This document shows positions 8,780-17,348 of a DNA stretch of 64,000 nt, piece after piece; the stretch's first letter is position 1, and every line of letters begins with the position of its first letter. A program made the translations under genes and the position numbers. A model generated the notes under the pieces. The model had not been told where the DNA came from, did not search any database, and worked only from the letters and a program-made list of their open reading frames with translations. Source of the DNA: a virus. Where the stretch lies: IMG/VR virus record IMGVR_UViG_3300032665_000006, positions 62,001 through 126,000 of that record; one strand, written 5' to 3'.

Positions 8780-9019
8780 ATGGACACATTTAAAATTAAA
8801 TTTCAAGAACGAATCCCACGCAGTTTGGGCAAAGTTATTACTTGGCGCATTATCTTATCTATTCAATATTTCATTATTGGGTATGCTACTACAGGTAGTT
8901 TGGCAAAAGCCGCTGGCTTAGTTGGAATCACTACCGTTGTTAATAGTGCCATCTACTACTTACACGAAAGAGCTTGGAATAAGTCTAATTGGGGTAAAGT
9001 AGAAACTATTGACGATTAA
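8780..9019 (+). CDS. DUF2061 small membrane protein
   Basis: 79 residues, matching the DUF2061 pattern: a short amphipathic N-terminus (SLGKVITWRI), a hydrophobic segment ending in Gly (IQYFIIGYATTGS), a second one, then a YYLHERAWN motif. Two membrane segments in the inner membrane are expected. Function unknown in this family. Its 3' end overlaps the convergent PP-loop gene by 14 bases. Confidence 0.85.
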   Translation: MDTFKIKFQERIPRSLGKVITWRIILSIQYFIIGYATTGSLAKAAGLVGITTVVNSAIYYLHERAWNKSNWGKVETIDD

Positions 9020-10163
9020 TAGTATTCATTGGCCCAATTTTGTAATGTTGTATAAAAAATTGTAAGCCATCCGGGGTACCATCGTCTTTGTATTTTAAAA
9101 ACTTGGTTGCGTTTTTTGTAACGTAATCAAGTCCCTCTTGCCAAATTTTGTGTGCGGCGTGGTCTTTATATCCTGAAGTAAACCAAGTATCAAATTCACT
9201 ATGCCAGTCACTAGTTGATTTATCAGTTTGAAACCATGATTGGTCCCAATTAGAATATATTACTGGTTTAATCATTGGTTCTTGTATTAGTCGCCAAGTG
9301 TCAGAACTTAAATTTTTACGATGCCAAATTTCTTGATACTGTGGATTAGCTTCTAAGAACCGTTTAATTACATGGCATTGTTTACATAAAATATCTACGG
9401 CATCTGGGCTCCAGTAGAAAAACTCCAACGCTGAATTTGTGTAATCTTTAAAACTATCGTCAATCGGTACTATATTAACGCCTTTATCAGTAAAGTACAT
9501 ATGAAGATTATTGTTTTCGATAACAGTTCTGGGTTTGTCGATACCAACCACCATAGCTACTTTGTGTGCTTTATCAAATTGTTTTCTAACATCTTTAAAG
9601 TATGAATAATTATATCTTGTTACATTAAGAGGATTTAATCCTTCTTTACGGTCTAACACCCAGCTAGCATCTCCATACGAAGTAAAAGCATCGAATAAAT
9701 TTTCGGTTAAATCTAATATAGTTATTTTAGTTCTTGGAATAAGATGTGCTACTTCTTTTAAACGAGGTATAGTTTGTAATTGATGTTCGGCTCCGGTATT
9801 CCAACTAGCTTTTTGTTTAGGATCTAATACAACAAATTTATCCCATGCTGTTGACATATGGTTAACAACAATTTCATCGATATGTAATCCTTGGCGAATA
9901 AAACTCATTAAAATGTTGTGACTATCTGATCCACCGCTATAACTTAGTATCAGGTAATCGTACTTTTCTCTTAGATTCCTGGTGCGTTCGTCATATAACT
10001 GGTCTAAAGTTTTTTCGGGTTCCTTAGTCCAGTCGTATGCGGCAAAAAATTCTCGATTAAAATTCCATTTAACTTCTTTGTTAACTGATGCCGCAAATAA
10101 GCAAGCACGAATTTTAGATTCAAACTTGATACCATCTACTTCATAAAAGCTGTTAATAATCAT
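9006..10163 (-). CDS. PP-loop ATPase, larger asparagine-synthase-like subfamily
   Basis: 385 residues. The PP-loop SYSGGSDSHN is near residue 73, followed by LMSFIRQGLHIDEIVV. This layout (about 390 residues, PP-loop near 75, a 'DELYDLR/YKLR' helix before it, and a late 'F.D.YTNSALEFFYW' segment) matches the tandem genes at 14655-17038, so three proteins form one subfamily distinct from the 305-residue pair. It has no glutaminase domain. It overlaps the upstream flavoprotein gene by four bases. ATP-dependent ligation or amidation is inferred. Confidence 0.75.
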   Translation of the reverse strand: MIINSFYEVDGIKFESKIRACLFAASVNKEVKWNFNREFFAAYDWTKEPEKTLDQLYDERTRNLREKYDYLILSYSGGSDSHNILMSFIRQGLHIDEIVVNHMSTAWDKFVVLDPKQKASWNTGAEHQLQTIPRLKEVAHLIPRTKITILDLTENLFDAFTSYGDASWVLDRKEGLNPLNVTRYNYSYFKDVRKQFDKAHKVAMVVGIDKPRTVIENNNLHMYFTDKGVNIVPIDDSFKDYTNSALEFFYWSPDAVDILCKQCHVIKRFLEANPQYQEIWHRKNLSSDTWRLIQEPMIKPVIYSNWDQSWFQTDKSTSDWHSEFDTWFTSGYKDHAAHKIWQEGLDYVTKNATKFLKYKDDGTPDGLQFFIQHYKIGPMNTINRQ

Positions 10164-11050
10164 AATTCTAATGTAGCAGTAAGTTCTTGTAGTATATCGG
10201 CTACAGATTTGATAGTAGTAATGTTATCAATAGACGTTCCAACAAATACATGACCATAGTTAGGATTTTTTATGCCTATCTTTAATCCAGCAGTATGATT
10301 AAAATCTTCGTTATCTAATTTTCTAAAGACTAGCGAATTTTGTCGTGCGCCTTGGTCGAATCTGGTGATATCAGCAGACGAAGATTCGATAAATTTAAGT
10401 TTAGTTTCGTTTGAAATTCGACTCTCTTCTGAAGCTGCTAATACTGTGCCGAGACCAACAGCTAGCGCACCGTTATCTATAAAATACTTAACTTGCTCGG
10501 CGGTACCGATGCCACCAGAAACAATGATATAAGCATTTGGACATTTATCTTTTATAATGCCAAATAGTTCAGTGAGGTCGTTGTACCCTCGACCAGCTCC
10601 GTTCACTCCTTTAAGTATGAATCCATCTACATCTGTCCGAATATCCTTAATACCTAAACATTTTACAAACACTTTAATATTGTTAGCTTTTAATTTTGAT
10701 AAAGCATCTGAAATCAATAAAGTATCAGCACCATCGGAATCTAATATAAGTTCAATAAATTCAATTTTATACTTTATTATAATATTCAATATCTTATCTA
10801 GAACTAATTCGTTTAAGCTAATACTAAACAACAATTTACTGTCGTTGAATTCTTGTTGATACACAATAAAATCTTCTTCCATTTTAGCTAAGTCAATTTC
10901 GATACCGTAGTTGAACACAGATAGGCTAGGAATGCCACCAGCATATCGAACAGCTTTTGCTAATTTAATATCGGATACTTGATTCATAGCCATGGCTACT
11001 ATTGGATATTTACAACCTAACACTTCTTTAAATTTGTTGTTAGAACTCAT
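10160..11050 (-). CDS. Nitronate monooxygenase / 2-nitropropane dioxygenase-like flavoprotein
   Basis: 296 residues from the chosen ATG (MSSNNKFKEV). A longer in-frame extension to 11128 adds hydrophobic residues but precedes the late-like box, so it was not used. The TIM-barrel FMN enzyme pattern is visible: an N-terminal KYPIVAMAMNQVSD, a central GRGYND, then IIVSGGIGTAEQVKYFIDNGALAVGLGT, the phosphate-binding Gly motif. Family members oxidise alkyl nitronates or act as FMN-dependent dehydrogenases. Its place between PP-loop genes suggests a redox step on a nitrogen-containing intermediate, which is inference. Confidence 0.8.
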   Translation of the reverse strand: MSSNNKFKEVLGCKYPIVAMAMNQVSDIKLAKAVRYAGGIPSLSVFNYGIEIDLAKMEEDFIVYQQEFNDSKLLFSISLNELVLDKILNIIIKYKIEFIELILDSDGADTLLISDALSKLKANNIKVFVKCLGIKDIRTDVDGFILKGVNGAGRGYNDLTELFGIIKDKCPNAYIIVSGGIGTAEQVKYFIDNGALAVGLGTVLAASEESRISNETKLKFIESSSADITRFDQGARQNSLVFRKLDNEDFNHTAGLKIGIKNPNYGHVFVGTSIDNITTIKSVADILQELTATLEL

Positions 11051-11058
11051 ATAAAAAA

Positions 11059-11066
11059 TATTTAGC
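11059..11066 (-). promoter_or_regulatory. Late-like promoter box for flavoprotein gene
   Basis: GCTAAATA on the minus strand lies 8 bases before the ATG at 11050. This supports the shorter start for the flavoprotein. Confidence 0.4.
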
Positions 11067-11119
11067 TTAAAAACTGGGCACAAAAAAATAAACAAGTAAA
11101 TAGTATACAGAGGTATTTG

Positions 11120-11593
11120 ATGATACAAAATCCAACAAAAGGTAGTTTAATAGGAACCGAACAGGATAAACTTGGAGCCACAGTATTGGTTAGTTTTATT
11201 GATGCTATAGGTGGATCGCCATTAGTTCCTTTGCTTATGAAAAACTTTGCAAAATTAATCGAAGACGGTCATGGTGCTAACTATGTAGCATTTGGTAACA
11301 AGAACAAAGCTGTTTATATAGAAGTTGATAATAAGATTGTGGGACATATCGTTTATTATCATATACCGGACGATTCGCTAAACACAGCCCGGATCATACT
11401 TAGTTGGGTTGACGAAAATTATCGACAACGCGGCCTTTATAAAATTTTACACAAATACTTTGAATTAGTTTTAAAAACTGCTGGGTCTAAGCGTATTGCT
11501 AGCTATGTGGCTATAGACAATATCGCTCGTTTATCGAGTTGCGAGTCAGTTGGTATGCAAAAACATTCTTATCGAATGGAAAAATTTTTATAA
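11120..11593 (+). CDS. GNAT-family acetyltransferase
   Basis: 157 residues from ATG 11120. That codon was chosen over a TTG three bases earlier because AGAGG lies 6 bases upstream. The acetyl-CoA loop region reads ILSWVDENYRQRGLYKIL (the R-Q-R-G-L pattern replacing Q/R-x-x-G-x-G/A), and the C-terminal strand is YVAIDNIARLSSCESVGM, matching 'N..a...ye..GF'. It converges on the amidohydrolase with a 6-base overlap. This is the clearest GNAT of the three in the cluster. Substrate unknown. Confidence 0.85.
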   Translation: MIQNPTKGSLIGTEQDKLGATVLVSFIDAIGGSPLVPLLMKNFAKLIEDGHGANYVAFGNKNKAVYIEVDNKIVGHIVYYHIPDDSLNTARIILSWVDENYRQRGLYKILHKYFELVLKTAGSKRIASYVAIDNIARLSSCESVGMQKHSYRMEKFL

Positions 11594-12658
11594 TCTAAAC
11601 AATTTTTCGGCATTGCGAAATGCTATATTTTCTATATCTTGTTCCGAAAGCCCGGAAACGTATAAATCGCTGGTATCTTTCCATTTGTTTAATCCGCTAG
11701 GGTCGTGGTGTGGATAATCTGTACTAAACAGTAATCGTTTTGGACCAACATATTCCATTAAAACATTAAAACTAGGTCTCATTTCTATGTCAATAGTAAA
11801 ATATATATTTTCTTTGATATAACTAAAAGGATGATTTTTACATTTATATAGACTTGGATCACGAGTATAAGACTCTGCTATATTCTTCAAAATTTTGCCT
11901 ATCATTAGTTGGGCGCCTTCTGTTAGTATTATTTGAAGTTTTGGATGTCGGTCGAATATATTGTCAGATAATAAATCATAAACGCCCATCTCTAATCGAC
12001 CTACAGGTTTATTATTTGCAATAAGTTTAATGCGTTCTGGTAAAGAATATGCTATATCGTGCTGCATTGAAAAATGCGTGAATATAACAATATCATTCTT
12101 TTCACACATATCGTAAAATTCCTCCATACGGTCAATAGCTGACCACGGGACATCTCCTTTTGTAGTAGGATCGTACACAGTATAATGTAAGTATGCTACT
12201 TTAAAATTATTATCAATAGCCCACTGTAATTCTAACAATGCCATATCCATATCTTGAAATGGCAGTAATGCGACCCCAAAGAATCTGTCTGGATATTGAT
12301 CTACGATATTTTTAACTACTATATTATAGCTATGGGCCATGGCAGCTCCAAGATTTTTTTCGGTTGAATAGTTAAACCTCATAGCTCGCTCCTGCGGAGC
12401 AAGCAATTGCATATCAACTTTCATCTTTGCTAAATCTTTAAATCTTTCGACTATGTTAGTAAGCCCGTATAAATCGCAATGAAGTGTATCTGGTTTGCTG
12501 TCGGTTTTGTTTATAATTGGATCTTTAGCATATTGTATATCAAACAATCTACCATCTTGATCAAAAAATAGCTTAGGTAAATCTTGTTTAAGGTTGTCTG
12601 GTACAAAGTCAAATATTTCTGGGGGAATAATATGACTGTCACAATCGATTATTTTCAT
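11588..12658 (-). CDS. Amidohydrolase-2 (ACMSD-like) metal-dependent hydrolase/decarboxylase
   Basis: 356 residues from ATG 12658 (MKIIDCDSHI), placed 5 bases after a GTAAATA box. An N-terminal D-x-D-x-H (residues 5-9), a central HFSMQHD near the second metal-binding strand, and LLFSTDYPHHDPSG, the catalytic Asp near the C-terminus, identify the PF04909 amidohydrolase family. Members hydrolyse or decarboxylate aromatic or lactone substrates. Direct neighbours are a binding-protein gene upstream and a GNAT gene downstream, so an uptake-plus-catabolism or tailoring link is possible but unproven. Confidence 0.85.
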   Translation of the reverse strand: MKIIDCDSHIIPPEIFDFVPDNLKQDLPKLFFDQDGRLFDIQYAKDPIINKTDSKPDTLHCDLYGLTNIVERFKDLAKMKVDMQLLAPQERAMRFNYSTEKNLGAAMAHSYNIVVKNIVDQYPDRFFGVALLPFQDMDMALLELQWAIDNNFKVAYLHYTVYDPTTKGDVPWSAIDRMEEFYDMCEKNDIVIFTHFSMQHDIAYSLPERIKLIANNKPVGRLEMGVYDLLSDNIFDRHPKLQIILTEGAQLMIGKILKNIAESYTRDPSLYKCKNHPFSYIKENIYFTIDIEMRPSFNVLMEYVGPKRLLFSTDYPHHDPSGLNKWKDTSDLYVSGLSEQDIENIAFRNAEKLFRL

Positions 12659-12663
12659 AATAG

Positions 12664-12670
12664 TATTTAC
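12664..12670 (-). promoter_or_regulatory. Late-like promoter box for amidohydrolase
   Basis: GTAAATA on the minus strand ends 5 bases before the ATG at 12658. It lies just inside the 3' end of the upstream gene. Confidence 0.45.
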
Positions 12671-13587
12671 TTCGATACATCCAAGATTTTGACCCATTTA
12701 TTGTAAGTAGGCTCTACTTCTCTTTCTATATAATCATTTTTTGGATTCATATCGATATTATAATCTTGTTCTTTATAAAAGTTAACTCTATTAGCTTTCA
12801 TAAAACCGACAGTTATACTTCGAACAAGCAAATCTATGTCTTTAGTATCACGACTTACAGTTATTCCAAAATAATTAACTAATGTAGGAACTGGAGCATA
12901 CTTAGTAATACTAGGAACTCCGTTGATTCCGGTAGGTTGTGCTACACCTAAAATGCGTACTTGTGACCCTCGCAGATTTAACGATCCATACGCATCTGAA
13001 ACCATATCTACTTGTCCGCTCAGCAGAGCCATAAGCTCTTCGTTGCCGCCTTTGTATCTAATTGCCTGAATGTCGTGATGACTATATTTGGCAATTTGTT
13101 TAACTAACATTTCGTGGGATTCTCCACCAACAGCAATGTTAATACTTTGTCTTGGAATTTTTTTATCAAACAAATCGCCGATTGATTTAAATTTACTGTC
13201 TGGTCTTACTGCGATAGCTAGTGGACTAGTTATTACTGGGCCAATAACCTTTAATCGATCAATAAAGTTATTTTCAGGATGTACAAGTGCTTCAAATAAA
13301 ACTTGGCCACCCGATGTACCTAATATTGATTTGTTTGTTTGAGGTTTTTCAAAATAAGTTTTTAATGCGATAGAACCATTTGCTCCAGGTCGTTCTAATA
13401 CAATAAATTTTAAACGCCCAGCAGTATCAGCATCACTAACAAAAGTTCTAATGATAGTATTGGCGCCTCCAGCACCATATCCTACTGTAACCACAACATC
13501 GTCTGACTCTGTAGTCCAAGGCATAGTATATGTGCCGGCCCATACCAAATTGCTAGTTAACAGTAATAATAAAAGTAGTTTTTTCAT
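12667..13587 (-). CDS. TctC/Bug-family periplasmic solute-binding protein
   Basis: 306 residues with a clear signal peptide (two Lys, then a run of Leu, cleavage after about Val-Trp-Ala at residue 17). Mature sequence motifs fit tripartite tricarboxylate transporter receptors: VTVGYGAGGANT near the start, LERPGANGSIA, then GGNEELMALLSGQVDMVSD and VRILGVAQP. Such proteins bind carboxylates in the periplasm; this family is most expanded in betaproteobacteria. No membrane permease is encoded nearby, so it would have to serve a host transporter or another purpose such as sensing. Confidence 0.9.
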   Translation of the reverse strand: MKKLLLLLLLTSNLVWAGTYTMPWTTESDDVVVTVGYGAGGANTIIRTFVSDADTAGRLKFIVLERPGANGSIALKTYFEKPQTNKSILGTSGGQVLFEALVHPENNFIDRLKVIGPVITSPLAIAVRPDSKFKSIGDLFDKKIPRQSINIAVGGESHEMLVKQIAKYSHHDIQAIRYKGGNEELMALLSGQVDMVSDAYGSLNLRGSQVRILGVAQPTGINGVPSITKYAPVPTLVNYFGITVSRDTKDIDLLVRSITVGFMKANRVNFYKEQDYNIDMNPKNDYIEREVEPTYNKWVKILDVSK

Positions 13588-13621
13588 AATCTAATACTTA
13601 TCTTGTTATTTGCGTTGCCAT

Positions 13622-13650
13622 AAAAAAAGCACTCCGAAGAGTGCTTTGAT
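13622..13650 (-). terminator. Rho-independent terminator with UUCG loop
   Basis: On the minus strand AAAGCACTC-TTCG-GAGTGCTTTTTTT forms a 9-bp stem with a UUCG tetraloop and a T run. It lies 16 bases after the stop of the DctP-like gene. Confidence 0.9.
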
Positions 13651-13665
13651 TTTATTACTATTTAA

Positions 13666-14622
13666 TTAAGCATTTTTAATGCGGTTAACCAAATCATCAG
13701 AGAAGTATGTAGTATACTTGTCATAGATTGGAGCCATCATGGCTTTGAACTTAGCAACTTCTGCTTCATCCCATTTAACAACATTAACACCGTTAGCACG
13801 GCACTCTGCTTCAACACGAATAGCGTCTTCAACACTTTCGACACGCTCAATCTTAGCACTAGCTACACCAGCTGCTTTCATAGCGGCTTGCTGTTCTTCT
13901 GTTAATGTATTCCAAAACTCACGATTAACGATGATACTAGTACAAGCAACATTATGCTCCATATCATTGATGAATGGTAATGCTTTGTCATTGTTTAAAG
14001 GATAGTAACGTGTGTAAGTACACTCGCCAGCTTCTACTTCACCGGACAATGTGCGTTCTGTTAATTCTTCAACTGGGAAGAATGTAGTTTCAGCACCTAA
14101 CGCATCAAATGTGTCTTTGATAACTGGCCCACTACTAACACGGAACTTAACGCCTTTAAAATCTTCTACACTAGCAATAGACTTAGTAGCAGGAATAGTT
14201 CTATAACCACCAGAGTAAGTAAATGCTAATGCTTTGATCTTTTCGCCGCCTTCTGATTCTAATTTACCTAAAAGTTCTTCACCGATAGCACCGTCAAATA
14301 CACGAGCTGCATGATCATGATCTTTAAACAAGAAAGGCATATCGATAACATTTAATGTACGGGAATAGCGATCAGCTAACCATGTTGTGTATAATTGACT
14401 TACTTGGATCTTACCAGCTTCCATTAAATCTAATACATCTTTTTTGCCGACTGGGACACCGTTGTTGTATTTTTCGCTGTATTCACTATCAGTTAATACT
14501 TCGATTTCGATCTGTCCTGGAACACGCTCTTCTAGCGCATCCTTGAAAAATTTAGCAGCACGGATAAACAAATATGCTGGATCGTGAGCAATAACCCACA
14601 CAATTTTTTTACTTTGACTCAT
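13666..14622 (-). CDS. TRAP-transporter DctP-family substrate-binding protein, without signal peptide
   Basis: 318 residues, with a strong AAGGAG 7 bases before the ATG and its own terminator. Family features: IPATKSIASVEDFKGVKFRVSSGPVIKDTFDALGAETTFFPVEELTERTLSGEVEAGE, which contains the conserved DLKGLKiR and EvyTALq-like segments, followed by REFWNTLTEEQQAAMKAA near the C-terminus. Oddly, the N-terminus is MSQSKKIVWVIAHDPAYLF with no cleavable signal, so the protein should stay in the cytoplasm. That argues against simple uptake. Codon usage is visibly richer in G and C than its neighbours, suggesting recent transfer or high expression. No TRAP permease is present. Confidence 0.9.
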   Translation of the reverse strand: MSQSKKIVWVIAHDPAYLFIRAAKFFKDALEERVPGQIEIEVLTDSEYSEKYNNGVPVGKKDVLDLMEAGKIQVSQLYTTWLADRYSRTLNVIDMPFLFKDHDHAARVFDGAIGEELLGKLESEGGEKIKALAFTYSGGYRTIPATKSIASVEDFKGVKFRVSSGPVIKDTFDALGAETTFFPVEELTERTLSGEVEAGECTYTRYYPLNNDKALPFINDMEHNVACTSIIVNREFWNTLTEEQQAAMKAAGVASAKIERVESVEDAIRVEAECRANGVNVVKWDEAEVAKFKAMMAPIYDKYTTYFSDDLVNRIKNA

Positions 14623-14654
14623 TTTTATCTCCTTTAGATAATGTACAGTTTTAT

Positions 14655-15830
14655 TTATTCGATTTTTCCGATAACATATCGATTGCTATATAAACGAAAA
14701 CCAGTGCCCTTTGGACGCAGATATTTGTGTTTAATATTCCTAAAAAAGTGGGTAAAATCACTAACAATAAGCTGATGCAATCGTGTTTCGCGATGATTTT
14801 TGTAAAACCAATAGTCATGACTAGCCATGAATACTTCTTTAGCTTTTTTAGCTTGGAAACTAGAAGTCATATCAATATCAGGGTATATAATAGGCACTAT
14901 AGCCCGTTCGTAAGTCCCATTCCTGCTAGCAATAAATTCTTTCTTTTCAGGCGACCATAAAGTTTCGTAATTTTCAACATATCTGTGTTTACTCCAGTCA
15001 AATATGTAATCTTTTATATACTGGTATTGTGGTAACTTAATCATTTTAATTATTTCGTGCGACTGTTTTATTACTATCTCGGGCAATCTTGGAGTTGAAT
15101 AAAACAACACAATATCAACATTATCGTAAAATTGATCAAATGGTTGTCGGGGAACATTGATACTAGCATCGTTAAATTCGGTATAAATTGTATCATTTTC
15201 AAAAGATAACTTTGGCTTTTCTATTCCGTAAACAACGGCTATTCGTTTGCCTTGATCAGCTAATGCTTTAAGATGTGTTAGTTGATCTAGCCGATATCTG
15301 GCAACAGTAGTAGGATGAATATGATCCGAAGATTGATAAAGCCATTCGTCGGTTTTATAGTCCAACATAGTTTTAAAAAAGTCATTAATAGAAATTTTTA
15401 TATCAGGATGCGACATAGATACTTCGTGTAAATATGGCATAGTAGTTAACAGCCATTCACTTGCGTTATTGCTAGCCGCAGTATCAGTTGATGCTTTAAA
15501 ATCTCGTAAGCCAGTTAACGGTACTCCGGCAACTACTTCGTCTACACGAATATTATTGTTTAAAAAACTGTGAAGTACGTTAGTGCTATCAGCACCTCCG
15601 CTAAACATAACTACAACATAATCATATTCATCTCTGATTTGACGTGCTCTAATTTTGTAAAGCTCGGTTAATGATAAAGTTGGCTCAATAGTCCAATTAG
15701 TTTGGTTGAACTTGTCTATATGAAAGTCCCAAGTAATATCAGCTTCAGTTTTGCCTGCTTCTAAAATAGCTTCAATTTTATCTAGATATACTTTATTGTC
15801 AACAATATACTTGCCTAAATATTCCTTCAT
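14655..15830 (-). CDS. PP-loop ATPase, tandem copy 2
   Basis: 391 residues. The PP-loop MFSGGADSTN is near residue 77, followed by VLHSFLNNNIRVDEVVAG. It is closely related to the adjacent upstream gene: shared segments include LSLTELYKIRARQIRDEYDYV, INDFF and KEVF..SHDYWF. The start overlaps the upstream stop by four bases. No glutaminase domain or metal-binding tail is present. Tandem duplication is evident. Function by family: ATP-dependent activation of a carboxylate or amide. Confidence 0.75.
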   Translation of the reverse strand: MKEYLGKYIVDNKVYLDKIEAILEAGKTEADITWDFHIDKFNQTNWTIEPTLSLTELYKIRARQIRDEYDYVVVMFSGGADSTNVLHSFLNNNIRVDEVVAGVPLTGLRDFKASTDTAASNNASEWLLTTMPYLHEVSMSHPDIKISINDFFKTMLDYKTDEWLYQSSDHIHPTTVARYRLDQLTHLKALADQGKRIAVVYGIEKPKLSFENDTIYTEFNDASINVPRQPFDQFYDNVDIVLFYSTPRLPEIVIKQSHEIIKMIKLPQYQYIKDYIFDWSKHRYVENYETLWSPEKKEFIASRNGTYERAIVPIIYPDIDMTSSFQAKKAKEVFMASHDYWFYKNHRETRLHQLIVSDFTHFFRNIKHKYLRPKGTGFRLYSNRYVIGKIE

Positions 15831-17038
15831 TGTATATTTTCCAAAAATTGTTTGTAGTGGCCAATCTTATAGCGTTGTGTGTATAATTTAAAACCAGTTT
15901 GTTGTGGTGACAAGTACATAGGGTTTATATTTTTATAAAATAATTTAAAATCACTTTCTAATAGTTGTGAAGTCCGTGTGTCTTTGTGTAATTGGTCAAA
16001 CCAACTACTTTGAGGCGGCAAAAAAGCTACTGTAGATTTTTGACACTGAAACACCGGAGTAACTGTTGACGGATATATAGCAGGAACAATACCGCGTTGA
16101 TAATCTCCTTTTATATTAACAACAGCACTATCGTTTGGATCCTTACTTTTCCAAAAGCCAGGATTGCCCATATTTCGTACAGCGTCTACTAACCAACGAT
16201 TTTCTTTTTTGTGAATATACTTAGCAGTTACATGACTCTGCTTAACTAAAACTTCGGGCATTTCTGGACCCCAGTAAAACAAGATACGATTAACATTAGG
16301 ATAAAGAATGTCAAAAGGTAACACAACATTATTAACTCCTAAATCAGTAATCATAGTATAAACATTACCGTGTTCATCATATCGCAACAACGGTTTATCG
16401 CAACCCCACACTATGCCTATGCGTTTGCCTGCTTCGGCCATGTCTTTAAGATACTTAAATTTGTTCAAGTCACCCTTGCCAGTTACTGAGGGTGTAATCC
16501 AGTCGGGGCATTTATAAAGCCAATCATCAGTTTTACTATTAATAATATCTTCGAAAAAATCATTAATAGTAACTTTGACTTTTGGAAAGTTTACAGAAAT
16601 TTCATGTAGCAATGGAAACAATGCGTATTTTGTTTCGCTCATTGTATTGCTAGCAGAAGTATCTTTATCGTTCCAATCCCAGTTACTTAATCCGGACATA
16701 GGAGCTGATCCAATTACTTCGTCTACATGGATACCATTATTTAAAAAACTTTTAATTACATTGGTACTATCAGCGCCGCCGCTACACATAACGATTACAT
16801 AATCGTATGAATCTCTAATTTGTTGGGCTCTTAGGCGATAAAGTTCGTCTAAGGATAACGCTGGCTCGGTAAGCCAGTCTATTTGATTGAATACATCTCT
16901 ATGAAAATTCCATCTAATTTCAGTAAGCGTTTTTTGTGCTTCTAAAACAGCTTCAATTTTGCTTATAAAAACTTTATTATTAACGCTGTAATGCCCAGCT
17001 TCCCAATAAGAAGCTGGAAAATTTTCGTAAAGATTCAT
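15827..17038 (-). CDS. PP-loop ATPase, tandem copy 1
   Basis: 403 residues. The PP-loop MCSGGADSTN is near residue 82 with VIKSFLNNGIHVDEVIGS following. It is a paralogue of the downstream tandem copy and, more distantly, of the gene at 9006-10163. The conserved late segment LFYWGPEMPEVLVKQSH parallels LFYSTPRLPEIVIKQSH in copy 2. Translation is probably coupled to its neighbours. The divergence between copies suggests two related substrates or a heteromeric complex rather than simple redundancy. Confidence 0.75.
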   Translation of the reverse strand: MNLYENFPASYWEAGHYSVNNKVFISKIEAVLEAQKTLTEIRWNFHRDVFNQIDWLTEPALSLDELYRLRAQQIRDSYDYVIVMCSGGADSTNVIKSFLNNGIHVDEVIGSAPMSGLSNWDWNDKDTSASNTMSETKYALFPLLHEISVNFPKVKVTINDFFEDIINSKTDDWLYKCPDWITPSVTGKGDLNKFKYLKDMAEAGKRIGIVWGCDKPLLRYDEHGNVYTMITDLGVNNVVLPFDILYPNVNRILFYWGPEMPEVLVKQSHVTAKYIHKKENRWLVDAVRNMGNPGFWKSKDPNDSAVVNIKGDYQRGIVPAIYPSTVTPVFQCQKSTVAFLPPQSSWFDQLHKDTRTSQLLESDFKLFYKNINPMYLSPQQTGFKLYTQRYKIGHYKQFLENIQ

Positions 17039-17042
17039 CTAA

Positions 17043-17348
17043 TTAGGAAACGGTCTCGTTGCTAAGAGTTGTTAAACCAATCGAAGCATTATACGCAGAT
17101 CTTTCGGTAGCAAGTGGTCTTGTTAATCTAGCAGAATGCCAAGCTGCGTAATTTTCTACAGTATCAAATACTACTGTATAAACTTTAGTATTTTCGTCTG
17201 TGTTTTCGTAGTGTTGACTAACAAATCCTGGTTGCTGTGAAGTCCAAACATCATGAGCAGTTGCTTTAGCTTTGTTGTCGGCGCTTACATCGCCATAAAA
17301 AGTTGTACCAGCTGGTTTTCTTGAATAAATCGTAAGGGTAATTGCCAT
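17043..17348 (-). CDS. Small unrecognised protein
   Basis: 101 residues with a good ribosome site (AGGAGATATTTAAATG). The sequence alternates short strands and helices, and the segment YTVVFDTVENYAAWHSAR resembles the dimeric ferredoxin-like (ABM/Dabb-type) fold, but this is weak. It sits between the glycosyltransferase-like gene and the PP-loop tandem, within one leftward transcript. Confidence 0.65.
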   Translation of the reverse strand: MAITLTIYSRKPAGTTFYGDVSADNKAKATAHDVWTSQQPGFVSQHYENTDENTKVYTVVFDTVENYAAWHSARLTRPLATERSAYNASIGLTTLSNETVS

